Source of the DNA: CAKKQX01 sp963734595
GTDB taxonomy: Bacteria; Pseudomonadota; Gammaproteobacteria; Burkholderiales; SG8-41
Assembly (NCBI GenBank): GCA_963734595.1
Contig: CAVTHV010000029.1
Span: forward strand, 186,001-250,000
Direction of reading: 5' to 3'
DNA: 64,000 nucleotides
The notes beneath the pieces were generated by a model. The model had not been told where the DNA came from, made no database searches, and saw nothing but the letters and a program-made list of their open reading frames with translations. How positions within the stretch are numbered: position 1 is the first letter of the stretch; each line of letters opens with the position of its first letter. The position numbers and the translations under genes are program-made. Of this stretch, positions 39,245-47,452 are shown in pieces.

Positions 39245-40210
39245 ATGTCCACAGTGCTCACCAAAGCCCCTGCCGCGCAGTCCGCGGCAAACCGGCCATT
39301 TGTTCTAAAGGGCGTGATGCAGGCGCCCGTTACGCCGCTCCATGACGACTTCAGCGTCGATTACGACGGCCTGGCAAAAATGGTGGATTTTCACGTGCGC
39401 AACGGCGCGCCGGCCATCGCCTGGCCGCACCACAAGGCGGAGTCCCCGAACCTCACCATGGAGGAGCGCAAGCTCGGCGCGGAAGTGCTGATCAAGACCG
39501 TCGCGCGCCGCGTGCCGGTGTCGATCTTCGTCGGCAGCCTGTCGGAGGAAGATTCTCTGGATCTCGCGCGGCACGCGCAGAAGGCCGGCGCCGACATGCT
39601 GCTGACCATCTCGCCCTACTGCCGCCGGCCGACGCAGGAGGAAATCTTCCACTCGATCGTGCGCATCGGCTCGCATACCGACCTGCCGGTGCTCACCTAC
39701 AACTCGCCCTGGCGCAATGGCGAGGGGGTGGAGTTCACCAGCGAGCTGGTGCAGCGGCTGATCGAGCGCCTGCCGAACTACACCGGCATGAAGGACGCCA
39801 GTTTCCACAGCGAAAAGTTCATGGAGATTTCCCGGGTCGCGCTGCGCATGCGCCCCGGATTTTCCATCATCATGGGGCTCGAGCATCTGCTCGCGTCCTA
39901 TCCGCTGGGCGCGTGCGGCTCGTTCTCGTCCTGCGGCGCCATCGCCCCCAATCTGTGCAACCGGTTCTTCGCCGCCCTGGTCGCGAACGACTGGGAAACG
40001 GCCCGCACGTGCCAGTACAAGATCACCAAGCTCTACCGGCTGTTCAAGGACCAGTACCCGTCGTCGCTGAAGGGCGCCATGATTTCGATGGGCCGCAACG
40101 CAGGACCCATCCGCTCGCCGCTGCCGACCGCGACCAAAGAACGCGTCGAGTTCCTGTGCCGCCAATTGGAGGCGCTCGACGTCATCAACACCGAGCCTCA
40201 CGGCTGGTAA
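39245..40210 (+). CDS. DHDPS-like aldolase/lyase, catalytic residues present
   Basis: Dihydrodipicolinate-synthase-family TIM barrel of 321 residues, a family that condenses or cleaves 2-oxo acids through a Schiff base. The Schiff-base lysine is in YTGMKDASFH and the catalytic tyrosine in VLTYNSPWRNG. The substrate-carboxylate segment reads AIAWPHHKAES rather than the usual GTTGE, so the substrate is not that of DapA. The ATG at 39245 is the first gene of an intact operon. The next gene, 22 bases on, is a paralogue lacking these residues. Confidence 0.9.
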   Translation: MSTVLTKAPAAQSAANRPFVLKGVMQAPVTPLHDDFSVDYDGLAKMVDFHVRNGAPAIAWPHHKAESPNLTMEERKLGAEVLIKTVARRVPVSIFVGSLSEEDSLDLARHAQKAGADMLLTISPYCRRPTQEEIFHSIVRIGSHTDLPVLTYNSPWRNGEGVEFTSELVQRLIERLPNYTGMKDASFHSEKFMEISRVALRMRPGFSIIMGLEHLLASYPLGACGSFSSCGAIAPNLCNRFFAALVANDWETARTCQYKITKLYRLFKDQYPSSLKGAMISMGRNAGPIRSPLPTATKERVEFLCRQLEALDVINTEPHGW

Positions 40211-40232
40211 TCTCCGAGAGAAGGATTCTGCG

Positions 40233-41147
40233 ATGAAAACATTCAAGCCCGGCCTGGTCCACTGCCCGGTCACGCCGTTCAAGGCCGACCAGAGCATCGA
40301 TTACGATCTGTACGCCAAAGTTCTCGAGTTTCATCTTCGCAACGGGGCCGACGCGCTTGCGGTGCCGATGCAACAAGCCGAAGACGTGAGCCTTACCGAC
40401 GTCGAGCTGCGCAAGCTGCTCGAGTTCGCGATCAAGCACGTCCATGGCCGCGTTCCGGTCATCGCCCACGTGAGCGATCCCGGCACCGCCATCGCCGTAA
40501 GCCGCGCGCGTCACGCCGAGCAGGCCGGCGCGGCCGCGATCGCGTCCCATCCGCCGTACTTCTGGCATCCGAAGCCGGCGATGGTCGTGGAGCATCTCGT
40601 GCAGATCGGGTCCGCGACGCGCCTGCCCTTCTTTATCTGCACGCCTGTCGTCGAAGATGCCGGCACCCACCTCACGGCCGAGATCGTGCTCGACGTGCTG
40701 AAGCGGCTCGACAACGTTGCCGGCCTGGTCGACGCCAGCATGCGCTTCGTTTTCATGGTCGAGACGATCTCGCTCGGCCGCGAAATCAGGCCCGACTTCC
40801 AGTTGTTGGCCGGAACCGACTTCATGGTGCCCAACGGGGTGGTCGGTGGCAGTGGTGCGTTCTCGCCGCTCGCGAGCGTGGCGCCCAAACTCGCGCGCCA
40901 GATTTACGAACACTGCTCGAAACAGGAGTTCATGCAGGCGCGCAAGCTGCAGGAAGACATGGCCGAGCTGCACCACCTGGTAAAAAAGGGTGGACGCGCC
41001 GGTCTCAAGACCGCGATGCGCGCGATGGGGCGCGCGTGCGGCGAGCCGCGCCTGCCCGGGCTGAGCCTGGGGGAGCCTGAAATGGGCCAGCTTGCGGCAC
41101 GTGTTGCGGCCTGCCCGTATCTGAGCGCGGAACCGCGCGGCTGGTGA
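40233..41147 (+). CDS. DHDPS-like paralogue lacking the catalytic Lys and Tyr
   Basis: 304 residues, clearly the same fold as the preceding gene (shared FHLRNGADALAVPMQQAED-like and HAEQAGAAAIASHPPYFW stretches, and the ending PRGW against PHGW). The Schiff-base lysine position reads AGLVDAS (Lys to Val), and the tyrosine position reads FFICTPVV (Tyr to Cys). Normal DHDPS chemistry is therefore impossible; a partner or regulatory subunit for the upstream enzyme, or a different reaction, is likely. Start ATG at 40233 after GAGAGAAGG. Confidence 0.88.
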   Translation: MKTFKPGLVHCPVTPFKADQSIDYDLYAKVLEFHLRNGADALAVPMQQAEDVSLTDVELRKLLEFAIKHVHGRVPVIAHVSDPGTAIAVSRARHAEQAGAAAIASHPPYFWHPKPAMVVEHLVQIGSATRLPFFICTPVVEDAGTHLTAEIVLDVLKRLDNVAGLVDASMRFVFMVETISLGREIRPDFQLLAGTDFMVPNGVVGGSGAFSPLASVAPKLARQIYEHCSKQEFMQARKLQEDMAELHHLVKKGGRAGLKTAMRAMGRACGEPRLPGLSLGEPEMGQLAARVAACPYLSAEPRGW

Positions 41148-41229
41148 GCGGGCCGCCACCGATGAATGGAGAACGGGGTTTGACCTGCATTGATTTCGAC
41201 GGCTGTGCCTGCATGCGATACGCAACGCC

Positions 41230-42228
41230 ATGACCATGGTTGCCATGCTCGACTTCGCCTCGATCGAGGGCGTGCTCTCCATGCCCGAGGCGATCGACCT
41301 CCTCGAGAAGACACTGGCCCACGAGGCGCGCGGCAGCACTTCGGTTTCGCCCAAGTTCACCACGGAATTCGAGGGTGGCGCCATGCGCGTACTGTTTGCC
41401 GCCGACAGCGACGCCGGCTACTGCGCGATGAAGGCATACCACAGCATCGATGGCGTGGGCACGCGCTACGTTGTTCTGCTGTACAGCCTGAAGGACGGCG
41501 AACTGCTGGCCCTGATCGACGGCCGCCTCATCACCGATCTGCGGACGGGGGCGGCAAGCGGCGTTGCAGCGCGAAAAGTGCCGTTGACGGGCCCGGTAAC
41601 GGTGGGGATCATTGGATCCGGCAACCAGGCGCGCACCCAGCTCGAAAGTCTTGCCGCGGTATACAAGGTCGAGTCGGCGGCTGTCTACAGCCCGACGCTC
41701 GCGCGCCGCGAGGCCTTCGCGGCCGAAATGTCGGCAAAACTGGGTTTCCCGGTCACGCCGGTGAATTCGGCAGAGGCCGCGGTGCGGGGACGACAGGTCG
41801 TGGCGACGGCGAGCAACGCCCGGAACGACGAGCCCGTGGTGCGCGGCGAGTGGCTTGAGGATTGCAGGCTGCTTTGCGCGGTAGGCAATACCCGCCCCCA
41901 GTTCGCCGAAGTGGATGTGGAGAGTTTTCGCCGCGCCGGTATCGTGATCGTGGACTCGACGCATGCCCTCGAGGAGGCGGGTGAATTGCGGCAAGCCATC
42001 GCGGCGGGCGCGCTCCCGGAGACAAAGCGGGCGACGCTTGCACAGCTCGTCGCTGGCGCCGCATCCGTGCCACCTGAAGGGCTCGTAGTCTTCAAGTCGG
42101 TGGGCATGGCACTGCAGGACCTCGCGCTTGCCACACATTACTACGAGAAGCTTGCCGGCCGGCCCGGCATTGTCATGGCGCCGGACGTGGCCGGCCTGCG
42201 CGGCCGTGCAAAAGCCAGTGTGAGCTGA
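41230..42228 (+). CDS. ornithine cyclodeaminase/mu-crystallin family protein
   Basis: 332 residues. NAD(P)-binding motif GIIGSGNQARTQ, the conserved DGRLITDLRTGAASGVAA segment and MKAYHSIDG near the N-terminus. The family includes ornithine cyclodeaminase, alanine dehydrogenase and ketimine reductases. Together with the two DHDPS-like genes a cyclic imine or amino-acid substrate is plausible, which is inference. ATG 41230 was chosen; an ATG six bases downstream also fits. Third gene of the operon, intact. Confidence 0.9.
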   Translation: MTMVAMLDFASIEGVLSMPEAIDLLEKTLAHEARGSTSVSPKFTTEFEGGAMRVLFAADSDAGYCAMKAYHSIDGVGTRYVVLLYSLKDGELLALIDGRLITDLRTGAASGVAARKVPLTGPVTVGIIGSGNQARTQLESLAAVYKVESAAVYSPTLARREAFAAEMSAKLGFPVTPVNSAEAAVRGRQVVATASNARNDEPVVRGEWLEDCRLLCAVGNTRPQFAEVDVESFRRAGIVIVDSTHALEEAGELRQAIAAGALPETKRATLAQLVAGAASVPPEGLVVFKSVGMALQDLALATHYYEKLAGRPGIVMAPDVAGLRGRAKASVS

Positions 42229-42368
42229 TGCGTGGCGGTTTAGTTTTTATGACCCGGCCGGCGTATGGTGAACATTGCCATCCGGTCAAGCGCCGCCAAG
42301 AGCGCGGTAAGGTCTGCTCCGAAACAACGGCGGTTTTTTTGGTGATCTTTGACGAGGAGAAAAGGACC

Positions 42369-43373
42369 ATGAAATTAAAATCCGGTAATTGCGCAAGTAT
42401 GTGCGTTCTCGTTGCGTTGGGGACGGTCGGCCTGCACGTCCCGGCTGTGGCTGCGGAGGGGTGGCAGCCGCAAAATCCAGTCGAGATCGTGGTCCCTAAC
42501 GCCGCCGGCGGCGAAAACGACAGGGTGTCGCGTTTCATCCAGAGAATTCTGGAACAGAAAAAACTGGTCCCGACCCCCGTGCTGGTCGTCAACAAGGCCG
42601 GTGGCAGTCAGGTGCTGTCGGCGGCCTACGTGGCCAAATACACGGGCAATCCCCATTACCTGCTTTATGCGACAGGGACTTTGTTGAGCAATCACATAGC
42701 GGGGCTGACTCCATTGAACTACACTGACTTCACGCCGATCGCAAAGCTGCGGTGCGACAATTCGGCATTGACGGTAGCCACGGACTCGCCCATCAAAAAC
42801 ATGCGCGATTTGCTCGACCGCCTCAAGGCGAACATCAAATCCGTATCGTTCGGCACGGTGTCCCGCGCCGGCGCCAACAATCTGGTGATTTCGAAGGCAC
42901 TGCGGTCGGCCGGCATCGATCCCAAAGGCTTGAAGGTCGTCATATTCAAGTCCAACGCAATGTCCATGACATCGGTGATGGGGAAACATGTCGATGCGGT
43001 GGCATCCTCGGTCAGCGCCGCGTACCAGAATTTCGAGGCGGGTACCCTGCGGATCCTGGCGGTCTCATCACCGAAGCGCCTCACCGGCATATTGGCCAAT
43101 GTGCCGACCATGGCTGAGTCCGGTCTCGATGTCGCCGGGGTCAGCAACTGTCGTTATGTTTTTGCACCGAAGGGAATCACCGCCGAGCAGAGAGCATATT
43201 GGGAAAATGCAATGGCCGCCGTGAACGATGATGCCGAATGGAAACAGGACATCGCCAAACGAAACCAGACAGAGGAATTCCTGCGCGGCAAGGAACTGGA
43301 GTCCGCACTGGATCATACCTACAAGTCCACCAAGGAAACCATGATCGATATCGGGCTGGCCAAGTCCGAATAG
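42369..43373 (+). CDS. tctC: TctC/Bug-type receptor of the operon
   Basis: 334 residues with a signal peptide (VLVALGTVGLHVPAVAA-EG). Motifs: VEIVVPNAAGGENDRVSR, VVNKAGGSQVLSA, and PTMAESGLDVAG. It lacks the usual YKG motif, showing a divergent pocket. GAGGAG precedes the ATG at 42369. It is followed directly by tctB and tctA, so it is the dedicated receptor of this transporter. Confidence 0.92.
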   Translation: MKLKSGNCASMCVLVALGTVGLHVPAVAAEGWQPQNPVEIVVPNAAGGENDRVSRFIQRILEQKKLVPTPVLVVNKAGGSQVLSAAYVAKYTGNPHYLLYATGTLLSNHIAGLTPLNYTDFTPIAKLRCDNSALTVATDSPIKNMRDLLDRLKANIKSVSFGTVSRAGANNLVISKALRSAGIDPKGLKVVIFKSNAMSMTSVMGKHVDAVASSVSAAYQNFEAGTLRILAVSSPKRLTGILANVPTMAESGLDVAGVSNCRYVFAPKGITAEQRAYWENAMAAVNDDAEWKQDIAKRNQTEEFLRGKELESALDHTYKSTKETMIDIGLAKSE

Positions 43374-43544
43374 GCGCTGGCGGAACGTTTACCGGACCTT
43401 GCGGGGCCAGTGGCTTCGAGTGAGGGAGGCGTTCCGCGCCGCTTTCAGTGATTGCGCCGCGGCGGGGCCGGGAGTTTACCCGGCCCTGCCGTTCGGTACA
43501 GTCACTGAGCGATGAGGTCTTGGGGGCATACAGGAGGAGTCAAT

Positions 43545-44009
43545 ATGGCCAACCGTATCACAGCCGTTTTTGCGGTTGTTCTTGCCGCTCTTTATATTTA
43601 TGCCACTTCGCAGTTCCCTGTGCTGGATATCAGCGATCCGCTGGGCCCCAAGGCATTTCCGTACCTGATCGGTACAGGCCTGCTGCTGTCCGCCGTTGCC
43701 TTGCTGGTGCAAACACTTCGCGCAAAGAAGCCCGAAAGGACCGGCGAAGAACAGAAAATATCCGGCAAGGGGCGTCACTACTGGGTCGTTGGCGCGGCAG
43801 CGATCTGGACCGGCGCGTATCTCGCGGCTTTCGAATGGCTCGGTTACGCGATATCGACCAGTATTTACCTGTTGGTACTGATGGCTTATTTTCACCGTGG
43901 CAAGTGGACGGGCAACATCCTGACCTCGGTCCTGTACAGTTGCATCAGCTATTGGATGTTCACCAAACTGCTGGGTGTCCCGCTGCCGCGGGGCATCCTG
44001 CCTTTCTGA
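43545..44009 (+). CDS. tctB: TctB-type small membrane subunit
   Basis: 154 residues with four membrane segments (ITAVFAVVLAALYIYAT, FPYLIGTGLLLSAVALLVQ, WVVGAAAIWTGAYLAAFEWLGYAIS, NILTSVLYSCISYWMFTKLLG). The DISDPLGPKAFP and PRGILPF ends are typical of TctB. AGGAGG precedes ATG 43545. Its stop at 44009 is one base before the tctA start. Confidence 0.93.
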   Translation: MANRITAVFAVVLAALYIYATSQFPVLDISDPLGPKAFPYLIGTGLLLSAVALLVQTLRAKKPERTGEEQKISGKGRHYWVVGAAAIWTGAYLAAFEWLGYAISTSIYLLVLMAYFHRGKWTGNILTSVLYSCISYWMFTKLLGVPLPRGILPF

Positions 44010-44010
44010 A

Positions 44011-45516
44011 ATGGAAACTCTGTCCCATATCCTCAACGGCTTCGCGGTCTGCCTGCAGCCGATCAACTTGTGGTACACGCTGGTGGGCTGCTTTCTGGGC
44101 ACGATCGTCGGCGTGTTGCCCGGCATTGGCCCGACGGCCGGCATTGCCCTGCTGATCCCTGTTACCTACGGCATGAACCCGACGTCAGCCCTCATCATGA
44201 TGGCGGGCATTTACTATGGCGCCAAATACGGAGGTTCGACGACATCCATCCTGATCCGCACGCCCGGCGAGGCCGCCTCGGTCATGACCTGTATCGACGG
44301 CTACGCGATGGCGCTCAAGGGGCGGGCGGGGGCGGCCCTGGCCGTATCGGCAATCGGTTCCTTCATTGCCGGCACCATCGGGGTGGTCGCCTTGACGTTG
44401 TTCGCGCTGCCGCTCACTGCGATGGCTCTCAAGTTCGGCCCTGCCGAATATTTCACGCTGATGCTGTTTGCCATGACCGCGGTGGCCTGTCTCACCGGCA
44501 GGTCGCTCCCCAAGGGACTCATCTCGATGTTCCTGGGGTTGATGCTCTCCACGGTCGGCATCGACTTACAGAGCGCCATGCCGCGTTATACGATGGGCAT
44601 TCTGGAATTCCAGGAGGGCATCAGTTTCGTGATCGTGGTGGTGGGACTGTTCGCCGTGGCGGAGGTTTTCGAGGGCCTGGAAACGCTCTTCAGGGGAACC
44701 GCCCCCGACGTGATCCGTATTTCCGGAAGGCTATGGCTGACCCGGGACGAGTGGAAACGATCCATAGGACCGATCTGGCGCGGCGGCATCATCGGTTTCA
44801 TTATCGGCGTCCTGCCCGGAGCGGGTGGAACGATCGCCACGATCCTGTCGTACACCACGGAAAAAAGCCTGTCGAAGCACCCGGAAGAATTCGGGAAAGG
44901 AGCGATCGAGGGCGTGGCCGGACCGGAAGCGGCGAACAATTCGGATACGGCCGGCGCCCTGGTCCCGCTGCTGACGCTGGGTTTGCCGGGCGGCGCTGTT
45001 ACGGCGGTGCTGCTGGGTGCTTTCATCATGTACGGGATTCAGCCGGGCCCCATGTTGTTCAAGGACCATCCGGATGTCGTCTGGGGGCTCATCGACAGCA
45101 TGTACATCGGGAATATCATGCTGCTTATCCTCAACCTGCCGCTCATCGGCCTGTTCGTCCGCCTTCTTTATATCCCCAGAGCCATGCTCTATCCGCTGAT
45201 CATGGCCATTTCCGTTATAGGCATCTACTCCATCAATGGCGACATGGTCGACCTGTACCTGATGCTCTTCTTCGGAGTCGTCGGCTATCTGTTCAACAAG
45301 GCCGAGATCCCGGTCGCGCCACTGGTGTTGGCCCTGGTCCTGGGTGACGTCATAGAGCAGTCGTTCCGGCAGGCCATGACTATTTCGGATGACAGTCTGA
45401 CCATTTTCTTCAGCAGTGGAATCACGGTGACACTGATGACGCTGACCGCGATCTCTCTTCTTTGGCCGTTCATTCTGTCGGGGATCAGAGCGCTGAAAAG
45501 GTCAGAGAGCCAATGA
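44011..45516 (+). CDS. tctA: TctA-type large membrane subunit
   Basis: 501 residues with about twelve membrane segments. Signature motifs: GTIVGVLPGIGPTAGIALL, YGAKYGGSTTSILIRTPGEA, IGFIIGVLPGAGGTIATIL and NNSDTAGALVPLLTLGLPGG. It forms the sodium- or proton-driven permease with TctB, fed by TctC. The reading frame is intact, unlike its paralogue at 52458-53967. Confidence 0.96.
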   Translation: METLSHILNGFAVCLQPINLWYTLVGCFLGTIVGVLPGIGPTAGIALLIPVTYGMNPTSALIMMAGIYYGAKYGGSTTSILIRTPGEAASVMTCIDGYAMALKGRAGAALAVSAIGSFIAGTIGVVALTLFALPLTAMALKFGPAEYFTLMLFAMTAVACLTGRSLPKGLISMFLGLMLSTVGIDLQSAMPRYTMGILEFQEGISFVIVVVGLFAVAEVFEGLETLFRGTAPDVIRISGRLWLTRDEWKRSIGPIWRGGIIGFIIGVLPGAGGTIATILSYTTEKSLSKHPEEFGKGAIEGVAGPEAANNSDTAGALVPLLTLGLPGGAVTAVLLGAFIMYGIQPGPMLFKDHPDVVWGLIDSMYIGNIMLLILNLPLIGLFVRLLYIPRAMLYPLIMAISVIGIYSINGDMVDLYLMLFFGVVGYLFNKAEIPVAPLVLALVLGDVIEQSFRQAMTISDDSLTIFFSSGITVTLMTLTAISLLWPFILSGIRALKRSESQ

Positions 45517-45604
45517 AGTTGAAGACTGAGGTGCGGTTGATCTGAACGATCAAAAAACTGATATTTCAGGACGGCAATCCGGTGGAATATATTGAGCTGC
45601 CCGT

Positions 45605-45790
45605 GACCTGCGGCGCTTGCGAAAATATTAAAATAAATTAATATAAACAAGGCGTTGCAATACCACCCCTGCTCTACGATGGCGCGCTTTCACTTTTTGT
45701 GAAGCGCGATCAGGACCGTGAATGACAAAGGCCAGCGTCGAAGCTGGCCTTTGTCATTCACGGAGGTAATACATCAATCTCCGCTTTCTC
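45605..45790. repeat. modular hairpin element, copy 10, carrying both tail types
   Basis: A 21-base-pair perfect stem runs 45716-45736 / 45743-45763 (CCGTGAATGACAAAGGCCAGC read left). Left of it, in inverse orientation, stand the second hairpin (CGCGCTTTCAC...GTGAAGCGCG) and the AT-rich block. Right of it comes GAGGTAATACATCAATCTCC. This is the only copy with the A and B tails on opposite sides. The 320-base spacer 45517-45836 holds no gene. Confidence 0.85.
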
Positions 45791-45836
45791 AAGCATGACC
45801 TGACGGAAGGAACCGCCCGATATCATTCCCCCGAGA

Positions 45837-46395
45837 TCAGCAGCCGGTCACGGTAACTGCGCTGAGGACTGCCGCCGCGCCTGCCGCCGGAGCCGTATAG
45901 GTAAAGCTGCAGGTCGCAGCCGCAGTACCGCCGGTGACCTGAATCGGTCAGGACAGAACCTGCCGCGGCACCGCCGCCCGTGGCGCCATAACCCTCGGCA
46001 TTCAATTGTGCGATCGTGGGACTGAACACTGGAGTCAGGCCCGCGGCCGACACGATGCCGCCCGCCGCCGGGGGCAGCAGTGCCTGCGGATAGCCGTTGA
46101 TGATATTGACGATCCCGCTCTCCGTGCACACCGTGCCCGCGCCGGTTCCAATATTGTTTGCGGTACCGCCGCCGCCCGGACAGGCGGCAGCGTCAGCGAC
46201 ACCGTTGCGCGTCAGCACCGCGGAATGCACCAGAGCAGAGGCGCCGGCCATCGCGCCGCGCGCGCCATTGAGTTTGGCAATCCGCGCATCGCGTTGCAGG
46301 CTGACGTACCGCGGCAGCGCCACGGCGGCGAGTATGCCCAGAATGATAATGACGACCACCAGTTCGATCAGCGTAAAACCGCGCATCTTTTTCAT
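45837..46395 (-). CDS. type IV pilin-like prepilin, one frameshift
   Basis: Prepilin of about 185 residues: short basic leader, peptidase site and N-methylation segment GFTLIELVVVIIILGILAA, then a globular domain rich in Gly and Ala (ACPGGGGTANNIGTGAGTVC). Near 45950 the frame changes. After it, QVTGGTAAATCSFTYTAPA ... VTVTGC ends at TGA 45837-45839, giving the paired cysteines near the C-terminus usual in pilins. There are no assembly genes beside it, so it must use machinery encoded elsewhere. Confidence 0.85.
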
Positions 46396-46570
46396 CCCAC
46401 ACTCCTTTCGTGGCGGCCGTCTCTAAGGCCTTGATATTAAATACTATCGAGAGTCTACTGGACAGGGGACGGTTTGTCATCACGCTCACGCGCATGAAAG
46501 GCGCCAGACTCCCAAGCCTGTTGAGTTTGTATGGGCTTGCGAGTCTGACTCCTTGCGGCTGGTATGCGCT

Positions 46571-47194
46571 TTAAGTTTTGCTCCCGGCTGCTTTTAGCCA
46601 GGGCCGCTCCCCGTAGTAGGTTTCCTCGAAACCTTCGATTCTTTCCGCGTACTCACGCGTGCGCGCGATGTCGTCGAGTCCTTCGAGCAGGCACTTCTTG
46701 CGCACCGGATGAATGTCGAAATGATGGGTCCCGCCTGCGGGATCGGTCACCGTCTGCGCGGCAAGATCGACGCTGAGCGTCGCGCCCGGCTTTGCGTGCA
46801 GCTGCGCGCGGATCGCCACCACTTCGTCCTGCGTGAGCACGACCGGCAGCAGGCCGTTCTTCATGCAGTTGTTGGCATGAATGTCGCCGAAGCTCGACGC
46901 GATCACGCAGCGGATGCCGAATTCGTAGAGCGCGTAGACCGCGCTCTCGCGCGACGAGCCGCAGCCCCAGTTGCGGTCGGCGACGATGATCTGCGCCTTG
47001 CGGTACGGTTCGCGGTTCAGGACAAAGTCCTTTTCCGTGCCGTCGGCCTGAAAGCGCAGATCGTGAAACAGGATCTGCGCGTGCTTCGGCCCGCGCGGCA
47101 CCTTGTTGAAGCGCGTCGGACACAGCTGGTTGGTGTCGATGTTGGGCTCGTCGATCGGCGCGGCGATCGCGGTCAGTTTCGTAAATGGTGTCAT
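46571..47194 (-). CDS. leuD: 3-isopropylmalate dehydratase small subunit-like
   Basis: 207 residues, the swivel subunit of the aconitase-like LeuCD. Motifs: IDTNQLCPTRF, NWGCGSSRESAVYAL, ASSFGDIHANNCMKNGLLPV. It pairs with leuC 254 bases upstream on the same strand. In this operon no leuA is present, and a TctABC transporter and an isocitrate/isopropylmalate dehydrogenase are; the pair may therefore act on an imported malate derivative rather than in leucine synthesis. That is inference. AGGGG precedes ATG 47194 on the minus strand. Confidence 0.94.
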   Translation of the reverse strand: MTPFTKLTAIAAPIDEPNIDTNQLCPTRFNKVPRGPKHAQILFHDLRFQADGTEKDFVLNREPYRKAQIIVADRNWGCGSSRESAVYALYEFGIRCVIASSFGDIHANNCMKNGLLPVVLTQDEVVAIRAQLHAKPGATLSVDLAAQTVTDPAGGTHHFDIHPVRKKCLLEGLDDIARTREYAERIEGFEETYYGERPWLKAAGSKT

Positions 47195-47212
47195 GATTAA
47201 AAACCCCTAAAT

Positions 47213-47452
47213 ATTAGCCGCCAAGGCCGCCAAGCACGCCAAGAAAACCAGATAACAAAGCATATGACACGAAGGACACAAAGGACACGAAGGTAAAAAC
47301 ACCAGATACATAATTACAACCGGGTGCCTCATACAGAGTACTTGATGTAATTGCTAATTGTTAATTGATTTTCCTTTGTGTCCTCGTGTCCATCGCTTTT
47401 TGACTATTTTGTTTTTCCTTGGCGTGCTTGGCGGCCTTGGCGGCTAATTTAG
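47213..47452. repeat. nested double inverted repeat between leuC and leuD
   Basis: Outer arms 47214-47244 and 47418-47447 are a perfect 30-base inverted repeat of CGCCAAGGC/CGCCAAGCA units. Inner arms 47258-47293 and 47373-47404 are a second unit family (GGACACAAA/GGACACGAA), also inverted. Two unit families in one hairpin is the clearest case in the window. Confidence 0.85.

Noticed and set aside
19935..45790. CRISPR array from the recurring hairpin repeats
   Set aside because: The copies are kilobases apart, in mixed orientation, and have conserved flanks in place of regular spacers; no cas genes are present.
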